Shown: positions 36,364 to 42,808 of the stretch, piece after piece | How the letters are laid out: each line of letters starts with the position of its first letter | Position numbering within the stretch: the stretch's first letter is position 1 | Origin: Neorhizobium galegae bv. orientalis str. HAMBI 540 | Lineage (GTDB): Bacteria > Pseudomonadota > Alphaproteobacteria > Rhizobiales > Rhizobiaceae | DNA: 64,000 nt | Direction of reading: 5' to 3' | Assembly (NCBI RefSeq): GCF_000731315.1 | Contig: NZ_HG938353.1 | Coordinates: 1,426,001 to 1,490,000 of the forward strand | Notes under the pieces: generated by a model | Seen by the model: only the letters and a program-made list of their open reading frames with translations | Database searches by the model: none | Told to the model about the DNA's origin: nothing | Made by a program: the position numbers and the translations under genes

Positions 36364-36459
36364 ATGAAGTCCATTACCATGTATATGCGCCTTTCTGGCG
36401 GAACGGCTATTATGGCTTCGGTGTATCGCACATCGATGCCGGCCGGCATGTGCTTCTAG
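36364..36459 (+). CDS. Candidate 31-aa small protein
   Basis: The frame ATG 36364 to TAG 36459 encodes a 31-residue Met-rich peptide beginning MKSITMYMRLSGGTAIM and ending AGMCF. Support comes from context: AGGAGGCGTGAA directly before the ATG is one of the best ribosome sites in the window, and a TTGCTC/TATTAT promoter-like pair lies upstream. Nothing is recognised by similarity. It could be an expressed small protein or a leader peptide for the DUF1127 gene 156 bases downstream. Confidence 0.45.
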   Translation: MKSITMYMRLSGGTAIMASVYRTSMPAGMCF

Positions 36460-36614
36460 TCTATGTAAGACTGGATTTACGCCGTTTTTGGCACTTTCCC
36501 ATTGATCTGACGTGACCGGCTGACGAAGCGATTTACCGCGTTTCCTCGTCCGCATCCGCACGTCTTTCTTCATCTCAGAGGACCTGGTCGCGACTTGCGC
36601 CGGGACGGAAAATC
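36460..36614. other. Gap before DUF1127 copy 3
   Basis: No gene is seen. A short inverted repeat AGTCT-ATGTA-AGACT lies near 36459-36473 without a T run. The GGGACGGAAAA sequence at the end is the presumed ribosome site of the next gene. Confidence 0.4.
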
Positions 36615-36851
36615 ATGCGTGAATCACAATTTATGGTTGCTGACACCCTTTCGGCTGCGGTTCATGACCTCTGCCGCGAACATGGCGTCTGGAAGACGGC
36701 CGGTGCACTGCTCCTGGCAGCCTGGAGACGTCGTCAGGAAGTGAACCAAATCTCTGATCTTTCCAATCGGATGCGCCGCGATGTCGGTTTCCCCGAACTC
36801 GAGGATGACCGCGGCAATGTCCGGTTCATCCTTTGGGACCTCCGGCTGTGA
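36615..36851 (+). CDS. DUF1127 domain protein (copy 3)
   Basis: This 78-aa protein carries a DUF1127-like segment in its second half: AAWRRRQEVNQISDLSNRMR followed by RDVGFPE, matching W-R-R-x-x-x-x-x-x-I-x-x-L-S-x-x-x-x-x-D-x-G. An N-terminal extension of about 38 residues and a C-terminal tail make it longer than the two 47-48-aa copies at 23.2-23.8 kb. ATG 36615 has GGGACGGAA about seven bases upstream. A GC-rich hairpin without a T run follows at 36868-36890. Confidence 0.75.
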   Translation: MRESQFMVADTLSAAVHDLCREHGVWKTAGALLLAAWRRRQEVNQISDLSNRMRRDVGFPELEDDRGNVRFILWDLRL

Positions 36852-36867
36852 ATGGACTGAGATGGGT

Positions 36868-36890
36868 CCCCGGCGGGGCTTCCGCCGGGG
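36868..36890. other. GC-rich hairpin after DUF1127 copy 3
   Basis: CCCCGGCGG (36868-36876) pairs with CCGCCGGGG (36882-36890) around GGCTT. There is no T run, so it is recorded as a stem rather than a terminator. Confidence 0.5.
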
Positions 36891-36927
36891 CCTCACGTGG
36901 AGGTCCTATGGGTCTGGAGCTGAAAGA

Positions 36928-37083
36928 ATGACGGCCGTCTTCCGCAAGCTTTGCCGTGACGATATGACGGAAGCCGCGAGCGTTCACCGTACTTCCTTCG
37001 ACGAGCGGCTGCCCTGGCTGGCTCAGCTTCACACGCCGGAGGAAGATCGCGGATACTGGAGAGGGCATCTCTTCGCGACTTGC
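36928..37083 (+). pseudogene. 5' remnant of a GNAT acetyltransferase gene
   Basis: From ATG 36928 the frame reads as the N terminus of a rhizobial GNAT enzyme: FRKLCRDDMTEAASVHRTSF, then DERLPWLAQLHTPEEDRGYW and RGHLFATC, where intact relatives continue into the acetyl-CoA fold. Similarity stops near 37083 and the higBA control region begins. No 3' part of the enzyme is found between higA and the next gene. The frame has no stop and continues in frame into higB, so a 166-codon open frame (36928-37425) exists that could be misread as a fusion. Confidence 0.7.
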
Positions 37084-37113
37084 GACTCCACCGCCGGACC
37101 GCATAGTCAAGCT

Positions 37114-37132
37114 TGTATCGCGTTGCGATACA
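37114..37132. promoter_or_regulatory. Inverted-repeat operator of higBA
   Basis: TGTATCGC (37114-37121) and GCGATACA (37125-37132) form a perfect 8-bp inverted repeat with spacer GTT, 14 bases before the higB ATG. A further half-site CGATAC follows at once (37133-37138). Such repeats bind the HigA antitoxin in related modules; autoregulation is inferred. Confidence 0.75.
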
Positions 37133-37146
37133 CGATACGGTGCGCC

Positions 37147-37425
37147 ATGATCGTCAGCTTTCGACACAAGGGACTCGAGGCTTTTTACCGTTCCGGTACG
37201 ACGAAAGGCATTCGGGCCGCTCATGCTGCTAAATTGGCGCGCATTCTGGGCCTGCTCGATGTCGCCGTCGGTCCGGAAGATTTGAACTTACCTGGGTTCA
37301 AGCTGCATCTGCTCAAAGGAAACCTGAAAGGCCATTGGTCGATCTGGGTCAACGGCAACTGGCGGGTGACGTTTCGTTTTGTCTGCCCGGACGTCGAACT
37401 CGTCGATTATCAAGATTACCACTGA
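37147..37425 (+). CDS. higB: HigB-type toxin (RelE/ParE superfamily)
   Basis: This 92-aa toxin has the family pattern MIVSFRHKGLEAFYRSG, LNLPGFKLHLLKGNLKGHWS and IWVNGNWRVTFRF, ending VELVDYQDYH. HigB toxins cut mRNA on the ribosome. ATG 37147 gives the usual family length; the frame is open far upstream only because it joins the GNAT remnant. Toxin-before-antitoxin order is the HigBA hallmark. The antitoxin starts 15 bases after this stop. Confidence 0.9.
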   Translation: MIVSFRHKGLEAFYRSGTTKGIRAAHAAKLARILGLLDVAVGPEDLNLPGFKLHLLKGNLKGHWSIWVNGNWRVTFRFVCPDVELVDYQDYH

Positions 37426-37439
37426 AAGGAGCCGTGACG

Positions 37440-37727
37440 ATGATGAAATCTCCTCCACACCCCGGCGAGCTTCTGCGAGAGGATGTACTTGTCCCGCTCG
37501 CTCTGTCGGTGACGGAAGCGGCGACACGTCTCGGCATGTCACGGGTCGCTCTGTCGCGCGTGCTGCATGGACGCGCGGGGATCAGCCCTGATCTGGCGGT
37601 ACGCCTGGAGCGAGCGGGCGTCAGCACTGCCCGCGCATGGTTGTCGATGCAGGCGAATTATGACCTGGCGCAGGCCATGGAACGCGAGCAGCCGCCGGTT
37701 CGCCCCCTGGATCCCAAGGCGGCCTGA
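37440..37727 (+). CDS. higA: HigA-type antitoxin, XRE family
   Basis: This 95-aa antitoxin has the HigA start KSPPHPGELLREDVLVPL and an XRE helix-turn-helix (SVTEAATRLGMSRVALSRVL, then HGRAGISPDLAVRLERA). It neutralises HigB and represses the operon. ATG 37440 has AAAGGAG with a spacing of eight; GTG 37434 and ATG 37443 are in frame. The LysE gene follows after 86 bases. Confidence 0.93.
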   Translation: MMKSPPHPGELLREDVLVPLALSVTEAATRLGMSRVALSRVLHGRAGISPDLAVRLERAGVSTARAWLSMQANYDLAQAMEREQPPVRPLDPKAA

Positions 37728-37813
37728 TCGCGAAAGCGATGCCTGCCAAGAACCCACTTGCAAACCTAAAGATTCGGTGGCTTGCTCCCTCTATTCCATG
37801 GAGGAGAATCCGC

Positions 37814-38452
37814 ATGTCGCTTGAACACTGGCTCGCTTTCGTCGCCGCTTCGTCGGTTCTCCTAGCCATTCCGGGGCCGACGATCCTGCTCGTCATTTCC
37901 TATGCGCTGAGCCATGGCCGCAAGGTGGCATCGGCTACCGTCGCCGGCACGGCGCTCGGCGATTTCACGGCGATGACCGCTTCCATGCTCGGGCTCGGCG
38001 CTCTGCTTGCGACCTCGGCTGCACTCTTCACCGTGCTGAAATGGGTGGGTGCCGCCTACCTCATCTATCTCGGCATCAAGCTCTGGCGCGCACCGGTTTC
38101 CGAGCGGGCCGCCGATCTCGGCGAGGCCGAGGTGACGTCGGTAAAACCGTTCAAGATTTTCCTGCATACCTATGTGGTCACGGCGCTGAACCCGAAGAGC
38201 ATTGTCTTCTTCGTGGCCTTCCTGCCGCAGTTCCTGGACCTCAGCCAGCCCCTGTTCTTCCAGATGGTGGTCTTCGAAGTGACCTTCCTGGTGCTCGCAA
38301 CCCTGAATGCCATGCTCTACGGCCTGCTGGCCTCGATGGCCCGCAACACGATCCGCAAGCCGAAGGTCCAGCGGATCGTCAACCGCACCGGCGGTTCGCT
38401 GATGATCGGCGCCGGGCTCTTGTCGGTCGGCTTCAAGCGCGCAGCCGTCTGA
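37814..38452 (+). CDS. LysE/RhtB family amino-acid exporter (copy 1)
   Basis: This 212-aa inner-membrane protein has six hydrophobic segments and the LysE/RhtB signature AIPGPTILLVISYALSHGRK near the N terminus; a second mark is TALNPKSIVFFVAFLPQFL. The family exports amino acids or homoserine lactone-like compounds; the substrate is unknown. ATG 37814 has GGAGGAGAA nine bases upstream. It shares its strand and short spacing with the next three genes, a likely operon. Confidence 0.9.
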   Translation: MSLEHWLAFVAASSVLLAIPGPTILLVISYALSHGRKVASATVAGTALGDFTAMTASMLGLGALLATSAALFTVLKWVGAAYLIYLGIKLWRAPVSERAADLGEAEVTSVKPFKIFLHTYVVTALNPKSIVFFVAFLPQFLDLSQPLFFQMVVFEVTFLVLATLNAMLYGLLASMARNTIRKPKVQRIVNRTGGSLMIGAGLLSVGFKRAAV

Positions 38453-38475
38453 GCGTCGTCAAGGAGGAGCAACTG

Positions 38476-38847
38476 ATGATCACCGGGCGTTGCCATTGCG
38501 GCGAGACCGTTTTCGAGATCAAGGGCGAACTGCCGCAGGCGCTCACCCGCTGCACCTGCACTTACTGCTCAAGGCGCGGCTCATTGCATGCCTATTACGA
38601 GCCGGCGCAGCTGAAGGTCACGGCCAATGCCGCGAGCGACAAGGTCTATCGCTGGAATTCGAAAATGGTGGCGCATCATTTCTGCGGCACATGCGGCTGC
38701 ACCACCTATAGCGACAGCCCGGATTTCCAGATGGACGGCACCTGGGACGGCAAGACCCGGCGCATCGCCGTGAATGCGCGGCTGTTCGACGATTTCGACG
38801 CCGAGGAATGGCCTCACACGGTCATCGACGGCCGGCATCTCTGGTAG
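38476..38847 (+). CDS. GFA family (glutathione-dependent formaldehyde-activating-like) protein
   Basis: This 123-aa zinc-binding protein shows the Cys ligands of the GFA/CENP-V fold: GRCHCGETVFEI, TRCTCTYCSRRGS and HHFCGTCGCTTY. The founding member was reported to condense formaldehyde with glutathione, but most members have no proven activity. AAGGAGGAGC precedes the ATG. It lies 23 bases after the first LysE gene and 10 bases before the second one. Confidence 0.9.
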   Translation: MITGRCHCGETVFEIKGELPQALTRCTCTYCSRRGSLHAYYEPAQLKVTANAASDKVYRWNSKMVAHHFCGTCGCTTYSDSPDFQMDGTWDGKTRRIAVNARLFDDFDAEEWPHTVIDGRHLW

Positions 38848-38857
38848 GAGAAAAGCG

Positions 38858-39490
38858 ATGAGTGACGTTACCTTGCTTGCTTTTGCGATCGTTGCGTTCA
38901 TCGGCATCGCCACGCCCGGGCCGACCGTGCTCCTGGCGCTCACCAATGGCTCGCGCTACGGCCTGCGTCGTGCGCTGCCTGGCATGGCCGGTGCGATGAT
39001 CTCCGATTTCGTGCTGATCGGCGCGGTGGCGCTCGGCCTCGGCGCTCTGCTTGCGGCCTCCGAATTCTGGTTTTCGGTCGTCAAGTGGCTGGGTGCCGGT
39101 TATCTCGCGTTTCTCGGGTTCATGCTTCTGCGCTCGAAAGGCTCGCTTGACGTAACGTCAGGCGATGCTGCGGCCGGTTCGGGTTCCGCGACGTCAATCT
39201 TCCTGAAGAGCTTCCTCGTCGCGGTTACCAATCCCAAGGGATACCTGTTCTTCTCGGCTTTCCTGCCGCAGTTCATAGCGCCGGAGGCGCCGCAGTTTCC
39301 GCAATATGCGATCCTGGCGCTCGTTTTTGCGCTCATCGATTTCGCCGTTATGTTCGCCTATGCGTTGCTCGGCTCGCGGGCGGTGCATCTGTTGAAGAAG
39401 AAAGGCGCGCTCTGGCTTGACCGGCTCTGCGGCGGCGCGCTTCTGGCGCTCGCGGGGTCTCTCGCGCTCTACCGAAGGGCGGCTTCGTAA
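38858..39490 (+). CDS. LysE/RhtB family amino-acid exporter (copy 2)
   Basis: This 210-aa protein is a second LysE/RhtB exporter with six hydrophobic segments, the signature ATPGPTVLLALTNGSRYGLR, and VTNPKGYLFFSAFLPQFI. It is related to, but clearly different from, the copy at 37.8 kb, so recent duplication is unlikely. TAGGAG precedes the ATG by eight bases. Substrate unknown. Confidence 0.9.
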   Translation: MSDVTLLAFAIVAFIGIATPGPTVLLALTNGSRYGLRRALPGMAGAMISDFVLIGAVALGLGALLAASEFWFSVVKWLGAGYLAFLGFMLLRSKGSLDVTSGDAAAGSGSATSIFLKSFLVAVTNPKGYLFFSAFLPQFIAPEAPQFPQYAILALVFALIDFAVMFAYALLGSRAVHLLKKKGALWLDRLCGGALLALAGSLALYRRAAS

Positions 39491-39502
39491 AGGAAGAACC
39501 CG

Positions 39503-39910
39503 ATGTCTGGTCCCGTGAAATCCGTTCGCCCGTTCCTGATGTTCCAGGGCGGCACCTGCGAGGAGGCGATCACCTTCTATACCTCGGTGCTGCCGGCCGG
39601 CAGGATCGTCGACATCAGGCGTTACGGACCGGGCGAGGCGGGGCCGGAAGGCAGCGTATTTCGCGCCACCTTCGAGGTCGCGGGCCAGCAGGTGGTCTGC
39701 ATCGACAGCCCGGTAAAACATGTCTTCGATTTCACGCCGTCCTTTTCCTTTTTTGTGGAATGCGGGGCGGAAGAGGAGCTCACGCGGCTGGCCGAGGCTC
39801 TGAGCGAGGGTGGGATGTTCCTGATGCCCACCGACAATTACGGGTTCAGCCGGAAATTCTGCTGGCTTCAGGATCGTTTCGGCATCTCCTGGCAGCTCAA
39901 TTTCGAGTAG
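39503..39910 (+). CDS. VOC family (PhnB-type) protein
   Basis: This 135-aa protein of the vicinal-oxygen-chelate fold belongs to the PhnB/3-demethylubiquinone-methyltransferase-like group: VRPFLMFQGGTCEEAITFYT at the N terminus, FTPSFSFFVEC in the middle and DRFGISWQLNFE at the end. Members are often metal-binding enzymes or resistance-type proteins, but no reaction can be assigned. It is the last gene of the LysE-GFA-LysE-VOC group. Confidence 0.88.
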   Translation: MSGPVKSVRPFLMFQGGTCEEAITFYTSVLPAGRIVDIRRYGPGEAGPEGSVFRATFEVAGQQVVCIDSPVKHVFDFTPSFSFFVECGAEEELTRLAEALSEGGMFLMPTDNYGFSRKFCWLQDRFGISWQLNFE

Positions 39911-40030
39911 CTCCTAAAGGCCTGTGCATTTTCGATCTTGCCCGGCGAAACGAATCCCGATCTCTGTTAGAGTTCCGGAGTCGCGGCTTCTAACGGTCAC
40001 CGCGAAGAGACAGCATACGAGGTAAGTGCA

Positions 40031-41545
40031 TTGCAGGTCGGCATCGATATGGGAATTGTGTCCGGGGGCGATCCGGCCAAGCTCGATATCGAGGAGCTTC
40101 TGGCGACCCGTCTGCTCGTGCAGGGAAATTCCGGCTCCGGCAAGTCACATCTCCTGCGCCGCCTTCTGGAACAGTCCGCGCCCTGGGTGCAGCAGGTGGT
40201 GATTGATCCGGAAGGCGATTTCGTCACGCTGTCTGAAAAATTCGGCCATGTGGTGGTCGATGGCGAGCGCAGCGAGGCGGAGCTTGCCGGCATCGCCAAC
40301 CGTATCCGCAAGAATCGCGTCTCCTGCGTCCTGACGCTCGAAGGCCTCGATCTCGAAGAGCAGATGCGCGCCGCCGCCGCCTTCCTGAACGGCATGTTCG
40401 ATGCCGACCGCGAATACTGGTATCCGGTTCTGGTCGTGGTCGACGAGGCGCAGATGTTTGCGCCATCGGTCGGCGGCGATGTGTCGGAAGACGCCAGAAA
40501 GCTTTCGCTCGGTGCGATGACCAACCTGATGTGCCGTGGCCGAAAACGCGGCCTTGCCGGCGTCATCGCGACCCAGCGCCTCGCAAAGCTCGCCAAGAAC
40601 GTCGCCGCCGAAGCCTCGAACTTCCTTATGGGCCGCACCTTCCTCGATATCGACATGGCCCGCGCCGCCGATCTGCTCGGCATGGATCGCCGCCAGGCGG
40701 AAATGTTCCGCGATCTGAAACGGGGCAATTTCGTCGCTCTCGGCCCGGCTCTGTCGCGCCGGCCGTTGCCGATCGTCATCGGTACGGTCGAGACGTCGGC
40801 GCGCTCTTCGAGCCCGAAGCTGATGCCGCTGCCGGATGCGCCGCAGGACGTCGAGGACCTGATCTTCACGCCGGATCCGGAAGAGTTCACTCGGCCGATG
40901 GTCCGCCGTGCCCCGCCAGCGCCGCGGCCGACGACGGATATCCTGGCCGAACTGTCGCGCTCGACGCCTGCTGCCGTGGCGGCACCGCAGGAGCCGCGTG
41001 TCGCCCAGCCGGAATTGTCCGCCGAAGAGCGCGAAGACCGGCTGTCCGCCGTGCTGTCGGAAATTCTCGACGATCCGCAATCCGCCTACCGGACGGATTC
41101 CGTCCTATATCAGGATTTTCTGGTACGCGCCCGGATGCGGCGCCTGCCGGGTCCGCCGCTCTCGCTCAGTGAATTCCGTCGCCGCACGGCAATCACCCGT
41201 TCCGGCGTCGACGTGGAAACCGCTTCCGGCGAGGCCTGGGGGACAGCGCTGTCGCTGTCATCAGGCGTTTCGGATGACCTGCAGGGCGTTTTCCTGCTGA
41301 TGGCGAAGGCGGCGATATCAGGGGAGCCGTGTCCCTCGGACGCACGGATCGCCCGCGCCTACGGCACCCACTCGGCGCGTCGCGCCCGTCGCCTGCTCGG
41401 TTATTTCGAGGAACAGGGCCTGATTGTCGTGCATGCGGACTTTTCGGGCAAGCGCATCGTTGCCTTCCCGGACCTGCAGGCGGAGACTGCGCCCGGCAGT
41501 GCCGACGCGCCGGATGAGGGCGAGGCAAGGGCCGCTGCCGAATAA
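40031..41545 (+). CDS. HerA/DUF87-like ATP-binding protein
   Basis: This 504-aa ATPase has Walker A LLVQGNSGSGKSHLLRRLLE near residue 35, then VVIDPEGDFVTLSEKFG and a Walker B VLVVVDEAQMFAPSVGGD. This is the HerA/VirB4-like pattern of DUF87/DUF853 proteins, which couple ATP hydrolysis to DNA movement or act in unknown processes. The second half is not recognised and ends in a possible winged helix (RIARAYGTHSARRARRLLGY). Start TTG 40031 has GAGG eight bases upstream; ATG 40049 is the alternative. No NurA-like nuclease gene is nearby. Confidence 0.82.
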   Translation: MQVGIDMGIVSGGDPAKLDIEELLATRLLVQGNSGSGKSHLLRRLLEQSAPWVQQVVIDPEGDFVTLSEKFGHVVVDGERSEAELAGIANRIRKNRVSCVLTLEGLDLEEQMRAAAAFLNGMFDADREYWYPVLVVVDEAQMFAPSVGGDVSEDARKLSLGAMTNLMCRGRKRGLAGVIATQRLAKLAKNVAAEASNFLMGRTFLDIDMARAADLLGMDRRQAEMFRDLKRGNFVALGPALSRRPLPIVIGTVETSARSSSPKLMPLPDAPQDVEDLIFTPDPEEFTRPMVRRAPPAPRPTTDILAELSRSTPAAVAAPQEPRVAQPELSAEEREDRLSAVLSEILDDPQSAYRTDSVLYQDFLVRARMRRLPGPPLSLSEFRRRTAITRSGVDVETASGEAWGTALSLSSGVSDDLQGVFLLMAKAAISGEPCPSDARIARAYGTHSARRARRLLGYFEEQGLIVVHADFSGKRIVAFPDLQAETAPGSADAPDEGEARAAAE

Positions 41546-41549
41546 GCCG

Positions 41550-41795
41550 TCAGTGGATGTGAAAATGCGCTTCCACCGCCGCGGCGATAAAGGCGCGCCG
41601 GGCTTCCGAAGGCCTCGACTTTCCCTTCAGTGCTTCGTCGCAGACCTGTTCCGCCAGATGATGCTGACTGCCGTGATAAGCAGGCCAGAAGCGGTCGAGG
41701 ACGGTCTTCGCTTCGCGTACGGTCTTGACGGTGCGGACCATGCCGGTTTCGGGATTTTCGATCCTGATCGGGCTGCTCCAAAGTTTCGGTTTCAT
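41550..41795 (-). CDS. DUF982 domain protein
   Basis: This 81-aa protein begins KPKLWSSPIRIENPETG and contains VREAKTVLDRFWPAYHGSQ and SEARRAFIAAAVEAHFH. This is the rhizobial DUF982 pattern, with a WP in the middle and a final AA-x-EA. DUF982 families are expanded in Rhizobiaceae and their role is unknown. The start at 41795 has GGAGGTG about eight bases upstream on the minus strand. It is convergent with the ATPase gene (four bases apart) and divergent from rpsD. Confidence 0.85.
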   Translation of the reverse strand: MKPKLWSSPIRIENPETGMVRTVKTVREAKTVLDRFWPAYHGSQHHLAEQVCDEALKGKSRPSEARRAFIAAAVEAHFHIH

Positions 41796-41891
41796 GACAC
41801 GACACCTCCTTTCCATAAGATGGTGCGAACCGCTTGCCCCGTCAAAAAAGCCTGCAGACAGCCTTGCCAAAAGGTTAAGAGACCGGTGCAG

Positions 41892-41920
41892 TTGACATTC
41901 CTGTGACATCCGCCTAAACA
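41892..41920 (+). promoter_or_regulatory. Candidate sigma-70 promoter of rpsD
   Basis: TTGACA (41892-41897) and TAAACA (41915-41920) are spaced by exactly 17 bases. The implied transcript has a leader of about 165 bases before the rpsD start. Confidence 0.6.
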
Positions 41921-42048
41921 CCGCGCCAACGCCGGGCCGAAAGACCCGGTGTTTCACTGACATGTCCCGTGGTTTTCTCCGGACGCTTTCGTGAGAGACC
42001 TGTCAGAGCTCTTAAATCAGGGCTCAGAGGAGGGCGTGTTTCCTTGAT

Positions 42049-42068
42049 CCGACTTGGCAACAAGTCGG
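42049..42068 (+). promoter_or_regulatory. GCAA-tetraloop hairpin in the rpsD leader
   Basis: CCGACTTG (42049-42056) pairs perfectly with CAAGTCGG (42061-42068) around a GCAA tetraloop, ending 24 bases before the ATG and a few bases before the ribosome site. S4 controls translation of its own mRNA in other bacteria, so a regulatory stem is plausible, though no such element is known to me for this gene in rhizobia. Confidence 0.5.
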
Positions 42069-42092
42069 TGTAACCTGTTGAAAGGAAATACG

Positions 42093-42710
42093 ATGAGCAA
42101 GCGCGAATCGTCTAAATACAAGATCGACCGCCGTATGGGCGAAAACATCTGGGGTCGTCCGAAGTCCCCGGTGAACCGCCGCGAATACGGTCCTGGCCAG
42201 CACGGCCAGCGCCGCAAGGGCAAGCTTTCCGACTTCGGCGTGCAGCTGCGCGCCAAGCAGAAGCTCAAGGGCTATTACGGCGACCTGCGCGAAAAGCAGT
42301 TCCGCTCGATCTATGACGAAGCCAACCGCCGCAAGGGCGACACTTCGGAAAACCTGATCGGTCTGCTCGAATCGCGCCTCGACGCGATCGTCTACCGCGC
42401 CAAGTTCGTTCCGACGGTCTTTGCTGCCCGCCAGTTCGTCAACCATGGCCACGTCACCGTCAACGGCGTTCGCGTCAACATCGGTTCCTACCGTTGCAAG
42501 GCCGGCGACGTCATCGAAGTCCGCCAGAAGTCGAAGCAGATGGTTACGGTTCTCGAAGCCGTTTCGCTCGCTGAGCGCGACGTTCCGGACTATATCGAAG
42601 CCGACCACAACAAGATGGTTGCCACCTTCGCCCGCGTTCCGGGCCTGAGCGACGTTCCTTACGCCGTCATCATGGAACCGCAGCTGGTCGTCGAATTCTA
42701 CTCGCGTTGA
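42093..42710 (+). CDS. rpsD: 30S ribosomal protein S4
   Basis: This 205-aa primary 16S rRNA-binding protein has the N-terminal segment [39 protein letters not shown] and an S4 RNA-binding domain ([20 protein letters not shown], then [19 protein letters not shown]). ATG 42093 has AAAGGAA at good spacing. As usual in rhizobia it stands alone rather than in the alpha operon. It is followed by a strong terminator. Confidence 0.97.
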   Translation: MSKRESSKYKIDRRMGENIWGRPKSPVNRREYGPGQHGQRRKGKLSDFGVQLRAKQKLKGYYGDLREKQFRSIYDEANRRKGDTSENLIGLLESRLDAIVYRAKFVPTVFAARQFVNHGHVTVNGVRVNIGSYRCKAGDVIEVRQKSKQMVTVLEAVSLAERDVPDYIEADHNKMVATFARVPGLSDVPYAVIMEPQLVVEFYSR

Positions 42711-42746
42711 TGAATTGCCCTTCGGGGCGGTTCCGCGACACCAAAG

Positions 42747-42774
42747 AAAAGCCGCCTTTCGAGGCGGCTTTTTT
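42747..42774 (+). terminator. Rho-independent terminator after rpsD
   Basis: AAGCCGCC (42749-42756) pairs with GGCGGCTT (42763-42770), with TTTCGA as loop (a possible T-TTCG-A tetraloop) and a run of six T (42769-42774). Confidence 0.93.
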
Positions 42775-42808
42775 CGTTTGACCGGATGGCTTGGCGAGAA
42801 CTACCGCC

